From NCBI GenBank assembly GCA_021810455.1, contig JAJZIU010000004.1, positions 1 through 41,771 of the forward strand: DNA of 41,771 nucleotides. Direction: 5' to 3'. Positions 27,290 through 35,639 of the stretch are shown here, in pieces. How positions within the stretch are numbered: the first letter of the stretch is position 1; each line of letters opens with the position of its first letter. The notes beneath the pieces were generated by a model. It saw nothing but the letters and a program-made list of their open reading frames with translations. It searched no databases and was not told where the DNA came from. Both the position numbers and the translations under genes were made by a program. Origin of the DNA: Microcaldota archaeon (GTDB lineage Archaea > Micrarchaeota > Micrarchaeia > Micrarchaeales > CABMGC01).

Positions 27290-28375
27290 TCATAAACTGT
27301 CAAATATTTTTTTGTACGAACCAATTACTTTACCGAACGAGAAGTTCTTTGAGTATGAAAGAGCATTCGAGCCAAATCTTGATCTTTCTTTATCATTGCT
27401 ATACAGTCTAAAGAATTTCTCTGCGAAATCACTTATATCATCGCATCTGTAAACCAAGCCGTTGTAACCTCCCTTTACCATACTCCTCTTTGGTTTGCTG
27501 CTTATTTCAACATTTATCCTATCATTAATGAGCAACGGCAAGCCGCATGCCATTGCTTCTATGAAGTTCCTTCCGAAAGATTCCCACACCGAGCTTGAAA
27601 CAAGGAAACCTGCATTGTTATACGCTTCTACGAGCTTGTTTCCTGTGAGGAAACCTAAAAATCTTATATTAGCTCCCAATCCTAACCCATCCACGAGAAC
27701 CTTATACCTCTCAAGATCTCTCCCCTCTCCAACTATTCTAAGAAGTTCTTCGCCTTCTAGCTCCTCATGCTGCTCTATAACCCTCGCAATTCCTCTTATC
27801 ATGAAACTGAGCCTTTTCTGTCTCTCATCAAGTCTTCCAACACACAGCGCTCCAGTGTAATTCTTACCGATTTTCATAACCTTGAACTCATCGTGTGGTG
27901 CTATCGGTATACACTTTATTTTTATGTTTTCATCAAAATATTTTTTTGCAAGTTTTTCCTGCAGCGGTGATATGGCAACATAGTAATCCAACCATTTTTT
28001 CATAGAGGAGATAAGGGAACTTCTCAGTATCGTTTTAGGCAGTAATTTTCTTGCCCCTGCTGAAGAAAGGTTTGTAAGAACCCCTCCTCTATCCACGTAA
28101 ACAAATCTCGCATTTCCTTTTCTATGGATATGTCTGTATCTATTTACAAATAAAACATCCCTTATGGAATTCAACATTATTATGTCATATTTTCTGTGCA
28201 AGAATTCCATCTTGCTTACTGTTTCGATGTTTTTATCTATTTTAGAAAAATCTCCGAACAGGTCTATCTCGTACCATTTGCTAAGTCTTTTGTACAATTT
28301 GTAAGTATCCTTGGCTGCGCCTCCGATGTTCTTGAATGAACCGGATTCAAGCATAAGTACTTTCTTGTGCGGCAT
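27290..28375 (-). CDS. Glycosyltransferase, GT4-like
   Basis: ALCVGRLDERQKRLSFMIRGIARV...VSSSVWESFGRNFIEAMACGLPLLIND. Confidence 0.9.
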   Translation of the reverse strand: MPHKKVLMLESGSFKNIGGAAKDTYKLYKRLSKWYEIDLFGDFSKIDKNIETVSKMEFLHRKYDIIMLNSIRDVLFVNRYRHIHRKGNARFVYVDRGGVLTNLSSAGARKLLPKTILRSSLISSMKKWLDYYVAISPLQEKLAKKYFDENIKIKCIPIAPHDEFKVMKIGKNYTGALCVGRLDERQKRLSFMIRGIARVIEQHEELEGEELLRIVGEGRDLERYKVLVDGLGLGANIRFLGFLTGNKLVEAYNNAGFLVSSSVWESFGRNFIEAMACGLPLLINDRINVEISSKPKRSMVKGGYNGLVYRCDDISDFAEKFFRLYSNDKERSRFGSNALSYSKNFSFGKVIGSYKKIFDSL

Positions 28376-28418
28376 AGATTACTTTTTAATAGCTAGATGT
28401 ATAAATACATTCGATTGA

Positions 28419-29186
28419 ATGGTCAAAACCGTAATAAAAGCAGTCATAACGGCTGCTGGAAAAGGCAGCAGGATGAAGCACATGACTTCAATTATGCCTA
28501 AAGTATTACTCCCATTATTCACAAAGGAAGACGGGTCTCGTACGATGCGACCTATAGTCGATCTTATTTTGGATTCCATACGAGCTGCCGGAATATCCCG
28601 TTTCTGTTTCGTGGTTGGAAAACACAAAAACATACTCATGGACTATCTGTTTGGAAGGGAAAACATAACATTTGTTTTTCAGAACGAACCGAAGGGATTT
28701 GGAGATGCGGTATTAAAAGCTGCTGAGTTTGCCGGACCAGATCCAATCCTAGTCCACGCTGATGACGGCGTGCTGACAGGAGGTTATAAGGAAGCTCTAG
28801 GTCTTTTTTCAGAGAAGAAACCTGCGTGCGTACTTCTTCTAAGAAAAACAGATAATCCCTCTAGATACGGCATAGCGGAGGTTGAAAGTGCCGGCACGTA
28901 CATGAATCATGAAATCTACATGGTAAATGGTGTTGAAGAGAAACCCAAAAAACCAAAATCAAATTTTATGCTATCTGCAGTTTACATATTTTCCCCAGAA
29001 ATCTTCGAAGCGATAAAAACCGTATCATCAGAAGGAGAACTCGAGCTCACGTATGGCATACAAAAACTAATCAATGATGGCAAGAAGGTTTATGGTGTAC
29101 TTCTCGAGAAGGAAAAATGGCTCAACGTTGGCGATACGGAAAGCTACTACAAAGCACTTTCTTACACATATGAATCTAGATCATAA
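28419..29186 (+). CDS. Sugar nucleotidyltransferase (GalU-like UTP-glucose-1-phosphate uridylyltransferase)
   Basis: AVITAAGKGSRMKHMTSIMPKVLLPLF, VHADDGVL, GVEEKPKKPKSNFMLSAVYIFSPEIFEAI. Confidence 0.88.
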   Translation: MVKTVIKAVITAAGKGSRMKHMTSIMPKVLLPLFTKEDGSRTMRPIVDLILDSIRAAGISRFCFVVGKHKNILMDYLFGRENITFVFQNEPKGFGDAVLKAAEFAGPDPILVHADDGVLTGGYKEALGLFSEKKPACVLLLRKTDNPSRYGIAEVESAGTYMNHEIYMVNGVEEKPKKPKSNFMLSAVYIFSPEIFEAIKTVSSEGELELTYGIQKLINDGKKVYGVLLEKEKWLNVGDTESYYKALSYTYESRS

Positions 29187-29187
29187 A

Positions 29188-29931
29188 TCAGATTAGCTTC
29201 AGGAGGCTAGGCCTATTGAGATATTCAAAACTATCAGGAGAGTCAAGAAACGAGTCGTATATGCATCTTTCCCTATCAGTGAATTCTGCAAGTTCGCTTT
29301 TTTTAACTTCTTCAAAAGACACCGCACTGTACAGTTCGTTATTCGCTATAGAACCGTCAGTCATTACGTATACGGCACCTCCATGCATATCTGCTATCGG
29401 TTTGTACTCTGATTTGAAATGCGCATTTACAAGATTTCCCATGAGCAATGGCCCATTTCCTGTATTTATCGTTATGTGTCCATAGTTTGGCGGTACAAGA
29501 ACCTTATCTCCACCGTTGACATGAACTAGCTTCACATCAAATCCTTTACCAAGTCTTTTCTGCAACAATAATACTCCTTTTCCCTCAATAAACTCGTACA
29601 GTTCCGGATAAGAAAGTCCATCTTCCGCTATTGGATGATAATGTCCTACTGTCTTGTTGAACTCTTTTCCCAAATTATACTTCTGTATCAATGTCACATC
29701 ATATCTCATGCTGTGCTTTTCAAAAAGTTCCTTGTTTTTTTCAACTCCTACTGCCCTGTACATAAAATACGTTTCATCATTTCTATCCGAATCATTTATT
29801 ATTTCAGGGTTTACCAGCACATCCTTCATTTCATAAAGCTTCCTTGATGTAGGTTTAACTTCGTTCCCATCTTCATAAAGCGAATGTCCCTCCAACTCCA
29901 ATCTCATACTTTCAGAATAAATTCTCATCAA
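29188..29931 (-). CDS. pgiA: Archaeal cupin-type glucose-6-phosphate isomerase
   Basis: TVGHYHPIAEDGLSYPELYEFIEGKGVLLLQK...VPPNYGHITINTG metal-binding cupin motifs. Confidence 0.88.
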   Translation of the reverse strand: MMRIYSESMRLELEGHSLYEDGNEVKPTSRKLYEMKDVLVNPEIINDSDRNDETYFMYRAVGVEKNKELFEKHSMRYDVTLIQKYNLGKEFNKTVGHYHPIAEDGLSYPELYEFIEGKGVLLLQKRLGKGFDVKLVHVNGGDKVLVPPNYGHITINTGNGPLLMGNLVNAHFKSEYKPIADMHGGAVYVMTDGSIANNELYSAVSFEEVKKSELAEFTDRERCIYDSFLDSPDSFEYLNRPSLLKLI

Positions 29932-30047
29932 ATCGAATATTCAGCTCATGTATTCTATTTAATTGTTTTCATTCCATAGATTCGAAAAAGCAAAATAAAA
30001 GCCAGAGTTTAAAATTATTGTTAACTAATACTTATCCTGGTGGAAAA

Positions 30048-31109
30048 ATGACTACAAATAAGACTATAGTTTCGAAAGGTTATGCAGTTCATAATGCTGG
30101 AGAAAAATTGTCTCCGTTCGCATTTAATAGACGCGCAGTTGGCGCATCTGACGTACTTATCGACATAAAGTATTGCGGAGTTTGCCATTCTGATATACAC
30201 GCTGCAAAGAGTGAATGGCATGGATCATCCTTTCCAATGGTTCCTGGACACGAAATAGTCGGTATTGTAAAAGAGGTTGGAAGTTTAGTCAAAAACCTCA
30301 AAGTCGGAGACCGTGTTGGTGTTGGCACTGTTGTTGGCTCGTGTGGAAAATGTGACTCATGCATGTCAGGAGATCAGCAATTTTGCAATGAAGCTACATG
30401 GACTTACAATTCTACTGAAAAACAAATAGGCGGAACAACTTATGGTGGATATTCTAACAACATAGTTGTAGATGAAAGATTCGCATTAAAACTTGATCCA
30501 AAAATTGACATGGCATCTACTGCTCCTCTACTATGCGCCGGAATAACTACGTACTCTCCGATGAAAAGATGGAAAGTCGGGCCTGGACAAAAGGTTGGAG
30601 TTGTGGGTCTTGGCGGGCTTGGCCACATGGCCGTAAAATTTGCCCATTCTATGGGTGCTAAGGTTGTTGTTTTCACAACTTCAGACTCAAAAGTCAAAGA
30701 TGCACTAAGACTCGGTGCAGATGAGGTGGTTCTTTCCAACGATAAGAAAAGTATGGAAAAGCAAGCAAACAGTTTTGATTTTATAATAGATACGGTTTCG
30801 GCTCAGCACGATATAGATTCTATGTTGTCAATGCTTAAAAGAGACAGAGTGATGGTTCTTGTTGGCCTGCCAAACAAACCCCATCAGATAAATGCACAAA
30901 CGTTGATACATGGGAGAAGGATTCTTTCTGGTTCGATAGTTGGTGGTGTTGAAGAAACACAGGAGATGCTTGACTATTCCGCAAAACATGGGATAAAAAG
31001 CGATATAGAACTAATTCCGATACAAAAAATAAACGAGGCGTACGAAAGAGTTTTGAAATCCGATGTTAAATATAGATTCGTAATAAATATGGAATCACTA
31101 AACAAGTGA
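30048..31109 (+). CDS. Zinc-dependent alcohol dehydrogenase
   Basis: KYCGVCHSDIHAAKSEW, VPGHEIVG, GSCGKCDSCMSGDQQFC, VGVVGLGGLGHMAVKFA; SD-like ggtgg upstream of ATG 30048. Confidence 0.93.
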   Translation: MTTNKTIVSKGYAVHNAGEKLSPFAFNRRAVGASDVLIDIKYCGVCHSDIHAAKSEWHGSSFPMVPGHEIVGIVKEVGSLVKNLKVGDRVGVGTVVGSCGKCDSCMSGDQQFCNEATWTYNSTEKQIGGTTYGGYSNNIVVDERFALKLDPKIDMASTAPLLCAGITTYSPMKRWKVGPGQKVGVVGLGGLGHMAVKFAHSMGAKVVVFTTSDSKVKDALRLGADEVVLSNDKKSMEKQANSFDFIIDTVSAQHDIDSMLSMLKRDRVMVLVGLPNKPHQINAQTLIHGRRILSGSIVGGVEETQEMLDYSAKHGIKSDIELIPIQKINEAYERVLKSDVKYRFVINMESLNK

Positions 31110-31115
31110 CTGAAG

Positions 31116-31697
31116 TCACTTGTTTTGCAGACTTTCTATGATTTCTTCTGTAGTAGCTCTTATTCCCATGCGCGGAAATATGAATTCCAAAGTATTCTCG
31201 TGTTCCTTAACGTTCATCGCAGCCATTGCATCTGTTGCAAAGATCTGATTATAGTTATGATGGAATGCATCTCTTGCTGTAGATTCTACTCCTATGTTTG
31301 TTGATATGCCACAAAGCACAATCGTATCTATGTGTCTTCTTCTGAGTTGCAAATCAAGGTCCGTACCATAAAACGCACTCCAGCTATGCTTCAATATTAC
31401 GTGATCATTATCTGTTATACTGAGTTCTGGAACTATATCCATCCAGTCGTTTGGCATGTTTGACATGTGCATACTACTCTCAGAATTGACAGAAGGCATA
31501 TCCTTTCCGTCTCGTGATCCTACGTGTACCGCTACTATGAATGAGCCCTTTCTTCGCATTTCAGACACGAGTCTAGATGCGTTTTTTACTACCTGTTCTC
31601 CACTAAATGGCTCGAGAATCCTCCCTTTAGCAATCCCTTTCTGAAGGTCTATTATAACAAGAGCGGTTCTCTCGGGATTAATGCTTATTTTAATCAT
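31116..31697 (-). CDS. Isochorismatase-family cysteine hydrolase
   Basis: TALVIIDLQKGIA, ILKHSWSAFYGTDLDLQLRRRHIDTIVLCGISTNIGVESTARDA. Confidence 0.92.
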   Translation of the reverse strand: MIKISINPERTALVIIDLQKGIAKGRILEPFSGEQVVKNASRLVSEMRRKGSFIVAVHVGSRDGKDMPSVNSESSMHMSNMPNDWMDIVPELSITDNDHVILKHSWSAFYGTDLDLQLRRRHIDTIVLCGISTNIGVESTARDAFHHNYNQIFATDAMAAMNVKEHENTLEFIFPRMGIRATTEEIIESLQNK

Positions 31698-31768
31698 TAC
31701 ATCACAAGAACATAATTGGAAACAAAAGCCTAAATCTATTTCTGCAAGATTCAAATGTCAGTGCTTCA

Positions 31769-32554
31769 TTATAAGTTTCTACTCTTAGGTTTCTTTCTAG
31801 ATACTATGTCTTGATCTCTGTCCAGAACATCCGTCAACATTCCTGCGGCTATTGTTATGGGATTTATTACATTGTCTATGTCGAGATCTGCAAGATGCTC
31901 CTGTGATTCTCCACTGTATGCTACTACTGATGTCTTCACATCCTTAGCCAATTTCTTTATAACAAGCACTACGTAAACCGTTTCCGAACTGTCCTTCAGA
32001 TCTACTACTATATCCGTTGCTCTGCTGAGCTCAAACTTTTCCATCTCTGCCTTTATTGTGTAATCGGCAAGGTATGCGGGATAACCCTTTGCCTTCAGTG
32101 TATCTACTGTGGGTTTGTCTCCTGTAACTATTATAAAGTTCCTCTTCTGTTCCTTTAGTTTTTGCGCAACTACCTGATTCGTAGCATCATAGCCTATCAG
32201 AACAATGTGCTTCTTAAGTCTCTTTTTGTCAAGTGTCGATAAACCCGTATATATTTTTTCTATTCTAGAACTCAGAAACTCACCAGAAAGCATCGTGACA
32301 GCACTAAGGAATATACTGAGACCAGAAATTATTAAAACTATTACAAAAATCCTTCCAAGCTCTGTAACTGGTGTTATATCCCCATAACCCACTGTGGATA
32401 TCGTCACCACTGTGAAGTAAAGTGCTTCATTAAGCGAATCCACTTTAACATTGAAGTTGCTGCTTTTGCCTAGTTCGTAAGTGCCAAAAGTACCGTACGC
32501 TAATACGATCATTATCGCCAAAGCGTACAGGTACACTCTCTTATCTATACGCAT
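31769..32554 (-). CDS. Potassium channel with RCK (TrkA-N) domain
   Basis: Selectivity filter TVVTISTVGYGDITPVTELGR, then HIVLIGYDATNQVVAQKLKEQ. Confidence 0.93.
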   Translation of the reverse strand: MRIDKRVYLYALAIMIVLAYGTFGTYELGKSSNFNVKVDSLNEALYFTVVTISTVGYGDITPVTELGRIFVIVLIISGLSIFLSAVTMLSGEFLSSRIEKIYTGLSTLDKKRLKKHIVLIGYDATNQVVAQKLKEQKRNFIIVTGDKPTVDTLKAKGYPAYLADYTIKAEMEKFELSRATDIVVDLKDSSETVYVVLVIKKLAKDVKTSVVAYSGESQEHLADLDIDNVINPITIAAGMLTDVLDRDQDIVSRKKPKSRNL

Positions 32555-32577
32555 TTATGATCTCCTTCACTGTGACA

Positions 32578-32892
32578 TCATGCGTATTTTTCAGAATATC
32601 CTCCTATTATCGGAAGGCTAACATCATTTCCATTGTACGCCATTGCACCTGTCACCATTCCTGCAAGCCATAGCAAGAACGCGAGTACCCAACCTATTAC
32701 AGGTATGAAACTTAGAACCGTTATGGCTATGCCGAGCATTGTTGCCTGAAGTGCATGGAATCTCAGTCTTTTGTCTGAAGGTTTGCTTACCATAAAAATC
32801 AGTACTCCTGTCAGCCAAGTCAACAGGTAAGCAATTACAAACTTTTTGTCCTTTCCCTTTTTCAAGTTTTTCCGTGATTCTTTTACTGCCAT
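32578..32892 (-). CDS. Small membrane protein (DUF4870-like)
   Basis: FVIAYLLTWLTGVLIFMVSKPSDKRLRFHALQATMLGI...GWVLAFLLWLAGMVTGAMAYNG. Confidence 0.75.
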   Translation of the reverse strand: MAVKESRKNLKKGKDKKFVIAYLLTWLTGVLIFMVSKPSDKRLRFHALQATMLGIAITVLSFIPVIGWVLAFLLWLAGMVTGAMAYNGNDVSLPIIGGYSEKYA

Positions 32893-32990
32893 AATATCAG
32901 ATAATATTCATTGTGCATCACTTATAAAGGTTTGTAAAATTCTGGCTTTGTTGATTGGGTGTTCTCTGATAAACTTTTAACAAAGTGAGC

Positions 32991-33030
32991 TGGAAATCCC
33001 ACATCGTTTACTGGTGGGATGATGTCACTA
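32991..33030 (+). repeat. Orphan TnpB-element right end (no adjacent tnpB)
   Basis: tggaaaTCCCACATCG-TTTA-CTGGTGGGAtgatgtcac matches the right ends at 1243 and 13425. Confidence 0.65.
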
Positions 33031-33073
33031 TAAGCAAGAGCTTACAACAGCATAAGCGATTATCTGCGCTTAT

Positions 33074-33487
33074 TTACAGCGAACCAACAATCGAAACAAG
33101 TTCTTTTGTCTTAAGGATTCTAATTCTCTTCTGTGAACCAAAATCATTGTCGTTGCTCCATATTACCGTGTCCTCATGCAATGCACATGCAATATACAGC
33201 CAATCCTTTGGGTCTGCAATCAGATTAGCAGCTGCATTCAAGAAAGGTTTAAGGTCTTTGTCTGGCACAAACGTTACCTGGGCAAATACCTTCTGAATCA
33301 TGAGTAATAGTTCCTCGTCGTTCATCCCTGACTTTTCCTTGATCTCTATGATGTGGGTTGCCAGTTCATCCTTAAGAAATTCTGGGGTAAAAAGTGTAAG
33401 TGTAGGATTGAGAACCAGGCGCCTGGTAGCAGAATCCTTTATCAGGCAGGCAAACAGTATATTCGCATCAACTGTTACTCTCATCAA
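33074..33487 (-). CDS. PIN-domain toxin (VapC-like)
   Basis: VTVDANILFACLIKDSATRRLVLN...DKDLKPFLNAAANLIADPKDWLYIACALHEDTVIWSNDNDF. Confidence 0.92.
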   Translation of the reverse strand: MMRVTVDANILFACLIKDSATRRLVLNPTLTLFTPEFLKDELATHIIEIKEKSGMNDEELLLMIQKVFAQVTFVPDKDLKPFLNAAANLIADPKDWLYIACALHEDTVIWSNDNDFGSQKRIRILKTKELVSIVGSL

Positions 33488-33710
33488 GAAGCGCCTCTGC
33501 GTGTTTTGCCATGCTCTTCGATACCTTCTTTTCTATGAGCTTCCAGTCCTTTATGGTAAACTTGCTCTTTTCCGCTAATTTTTCCAACTCTTTGAAATCG
33601 GCAAGCTTCTGCTCTATTATGTTTCTTACGGCACTTGACCATTTAATCGACGGATGTTTTTCCATATCCCTCCTAAGTTCTTCACTTACGACTAAAGTAA
33701 TATTTGGCAT
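33468..33710 (-). CDS. VapB-like antitoxin
   Basis: MPNITLVVSEELRRDMEKHPSIKWSSAVRNIIEQKL; overlaps the PIN gene start by 20 bp. Confidence 0.88.
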   Translation of the reverse strand: MPNITLVVSEELRRDMEKHPSIKWSSAVRNIIEQKLADFKELEKLAEKSKFTIKDWKLIEKKVSKSMAKHAEALLDESNS

Positions 33711-33864
33711 ATTATCACATAATTATTATGTGAATAGACATATTTAATACTTTCTATAGATTTGGTGTTTAAGACTTTTACCAACAAATACCAATTCGCT
33801 ATTTTGTAAGTCACACTCAGCGGAAGATGGACTTCATGGACTCGGCATCACTGCATCCTTTCGT

Positions 33865-33894
33865 GCAGTCCCATCCGTTAGCTTTTATATGCTG
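33865..33894 (+). repeat. 30-bp direct repeat copy 1 (GCAGTCCCATCCGTTAGCTTTTATATGCTG)
   Basis: 29/30 identical to 34621-34650; lies at the 3' side of the TA pair. Confidence 0.85.
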
Positions 33895-33907
33895 TTGCTA
33901 TACGCAG

Positions 33908-34273
33908 CTATCTGCCTCTATATCCTATGAGTCTATTATAAGTTGGATGATCGAGTATATATAGAATAAAACTTACAATCTCGACTTCGTTTGTCCTGAT
34001 CGTGTAGAGCATCCTCCAGTAGTGTGTCAGCTCTACCCTGAAGAGATTATCGACATCAAGCGTCTTAGGGATGAGACCCTTCGGAATATTCTGCCCATAT
34101 GCTGGATTATACTTCAATATCGCTACCTTCTTGTCTATCGATTTCAATAGCTGCATTTCCTCCGAGTTCGCCTTTCCCTTCTTCCTCTGCTCTTCAACAA
34201 CTCTAGACAGCGCTTCGTACTCTTTTTTGGCCTGATCCTTAAGAATGACTCTTATGGATCTTGAAGGCTTCAT
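33908..34273 (-). CDS. RelE-like toxin
   Basis: KDQAKKEYEALSRVV...LFRVELTHYWRMLYTIRTNEVEIVSFILYILDHPTYNRLIGY, RelE/ParE-like beta core. Confidence 0.8.
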   Translation of the reverse strand: MKPSRSIRVILKDQAKKEYEALSRVVEEQRKKGKANSEEMQLLKSIDKKVAILKYNPAYGQNIPKGLIPKTLDVDNLFRVELTHYWRMLYTIRTNEVEIVSFILYILDHPTYNRLIGYRGR

Positions 34274-34539
34274 AGTTCCAGTCCTCCTTTCTTCAGTTTC
34301 TCCATCATATCCTTCGGAGTGTATGTCCAGACAACCCCCTTTGTGGTTATCAGTATCTTGCCACTTGCCTGCAGGTAATCCAGTATTCTCATAAGGGTTT
34401 GGTGCATCACCTTGCGGGGCAACCTGCGTTTAAGCTCGGCTATCTTGATAACCTCTTTTGCAGCCTGCAGCGTATGCTCTACCATTAGTACAGTATCCAA
34501 TGTTGGCGAGTGCATTATTTGTGTTTGCATTTGTTTCAT
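34270..34539 (-). CDS. wHTH-type antitoxin paired with the RelE-like toxin
   Basis: AELKRRLPRKVMHQTLMRILDYLQASGKILITTKGVVWTYTP winged-helix pattern; 4-bp overlap with the toxin gene. Confidence 0.7.
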   Translation of the reverse strand: MKQMQTQIMHSPTLDTVLMVEHTLQAAKEVIKIAELKRRLPRKVMHQTLMRILDYLQASGKILITTKGVVWTYTPKDMMEKLKKGGLEL

Positions 34540-34620
34540 AGTTATTTATGTATTAAATAGATATATAAATATATCTTTTTGAGATATAAAGTACACTCAG
34601 CACACTTGCAAGAATATCCT

Positions 34621-34650
34621 GCAGTCCCATCCGATAGCTTTTATATGCTG
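34621..34650 (+). repeat. 30-bp direct repeat copy 2, containing the probable promoter of 34670-35233
   Basis: GCAGTCCCATCCGATAGCTTTTATATGCTG; TATA-like TTTTATATG sits about 25-30 nt before ATG 34670. Confidence 0.8.
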
Positions 34651-34669
34651 CAACTTACAAAACAATACC

Positions 34670-35233
34670 ATGAATAACGTGCTTGCATTCAAGTCTTCCA
34701 GGGATCTTGAAATATGGCTGGAGGGAAACCACGGTAAGAGCGATGGAGTATGGCTTAAGATTTACAAGAAGGGATTTAACTCAAATGCACTCAAGAGCAC
34801 AGAGGTCTTAGGTCCATTGCTTTGCTATGGCTGGATTACTGGACAGGCAAAGAAAGGAACAGATGAATATGCACTTTGGTGGATATGTCCTAGAAGAAAG
34901 AAGAGCATATGGTCAGAAGTAAATAGAAATCATGCAGAAAGGCTGGTTAGGGAAAGGCGAATGAAACCTAGTGGTATGAAGGAGATAGAAGATGCAAAGG
35001 AAGATGGTAGATGGGATCTTGCTTATCCGCCGCAAAGAACCGCTACACTTCCAGAGGACTTTCTGAAAAAGGTAAATAGAAATAAGAAAGCGAGAGAATT
35101 CCTTAAGACGCTAAACAGGGCCAATACCTATGCAATAATATTCAGGCTCCGTAATACAAAAGATGAGAAAAAGAGATCCGAAAAGATCGATAAGATTATT
35201 GAGATGCTTGAAAAGGGAAAAACATTTCATTGA
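34670..35233 (+). CDS. YdeI/OmpD-associated family protein
   Basis: FKSSRDLEIWLEGNHGKSDGVWLKIYKKG...LLCYGWITGQAKKGTDEYALWWICPRRKKSIWSEVNRNHAERL. Confidence 0.9.
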   Translation: MNNVLAFKSSRDLEIWLEGNHGKSDGVWLKIYKKGFNSNALKSTEVLGPLLCYGWITGQAKKGTDEYALWWICPRRKKSIWSEVNRNHAERLVRERRMKPSGMKEIEDAKEDGRWDLAYPPQRTATLPEDFLKKVNRNKKAREFLKTLNRANTYAIIFRLRNTKDEKKRSEKIDKIIEMLEKGKTFH

Positions 35234-35250
35234 AATAGCAGGAAGTCCAT

Positions 35251-35277
35251 CGCACCTGGGTATATAAACCAGGTGCG
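35251..35277. repeat. Perfect 9-bp inverted repeat CGCACCTGG-GTATATAAA-CCAGGTGCG
   Basis: Read directly; in the convergent gap between the YdeI-like gene and tRNA-Ala. Confidence 0.8.
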
Positions 35278-35304
35278 AATCACATTCTCCGACGTAACTG
35301 TCGT

Positions 35305-35321
35305 TTTTGTCGACGACAAAA
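35305..35321. repeat. Palindrome TTTTGTCGACGACAAAA
   Basis: Perfect inverted repeat about one central base, just beyond the 3' end of tRNA-Ala. Confidence 0.75.
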
Positions 35322-35329
35322 CAGCAGGA

Positions 35330-35428
35330 TGGACTCGGCGGGATTCGAACCCGCAACCATCCGCATTTTAGGCAAATTATGTTTGTTTTGCTTGCAAAGC
35401 GGGCGCTCTACCGTTGAGCCACGAGCCC
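35330..35428 (-). tRNA. tRNA-Ala (UGC) with about 27-nt intron at 37/38
   Basis: GGGCTCG/CGAGTCC acceptor, D-arm GCTCAACGGTAGAGC, loop TTTGCA^intron^T, T-arm GCGGG-TTCGAAT-CCCGC; intron helix GCAAA/TTTGC. Confidence 0.92.
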
Positions 35429-35494
35429 ATATGTACGAACCCAATTCGTGTAACAAATAGGTTGGCTGGAAAGATTTATAAAACCGTGGGAAGA

Positions 35495-35580
35495 TATAGT
35501 AACTACGGGTTCTACATAGGAAGGGTATAACTGGTCGCCTTGCCAGCGCGCAATGTTGCGCTGGCCTCTTCCTTTTTGCA
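35495..35580 (+). ncRNA. Candidate small structured RNA with terminator-like end
   Basis: Nested stems AGGAAG (35518-35523)/CTTCCT (35568-35573) and GCCAGCGC (35542-35549)/GCGCTGGC (35558-35565), followed by T-rich tract; TATA-like gatttataaaa about 25 nt upstream; no ORF. Confidence 0.45.
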
Positions 35581-35639
35581 TGTTTTTTGCGTATTACTTC
35601 TAATTATATACTTTTCCCTACCAAATACTATATGGTTAC

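Noticed and set aside
33834-33884. Possible tRNA-Ala 3' fragment (atggactcggc...ccatccg) near the first 30-bp repeat
   Set aside because: Only about 11 nt plus 7 nt match the tRNA at 35330 and the T-arm is absent; not convincing without alignment statistics.
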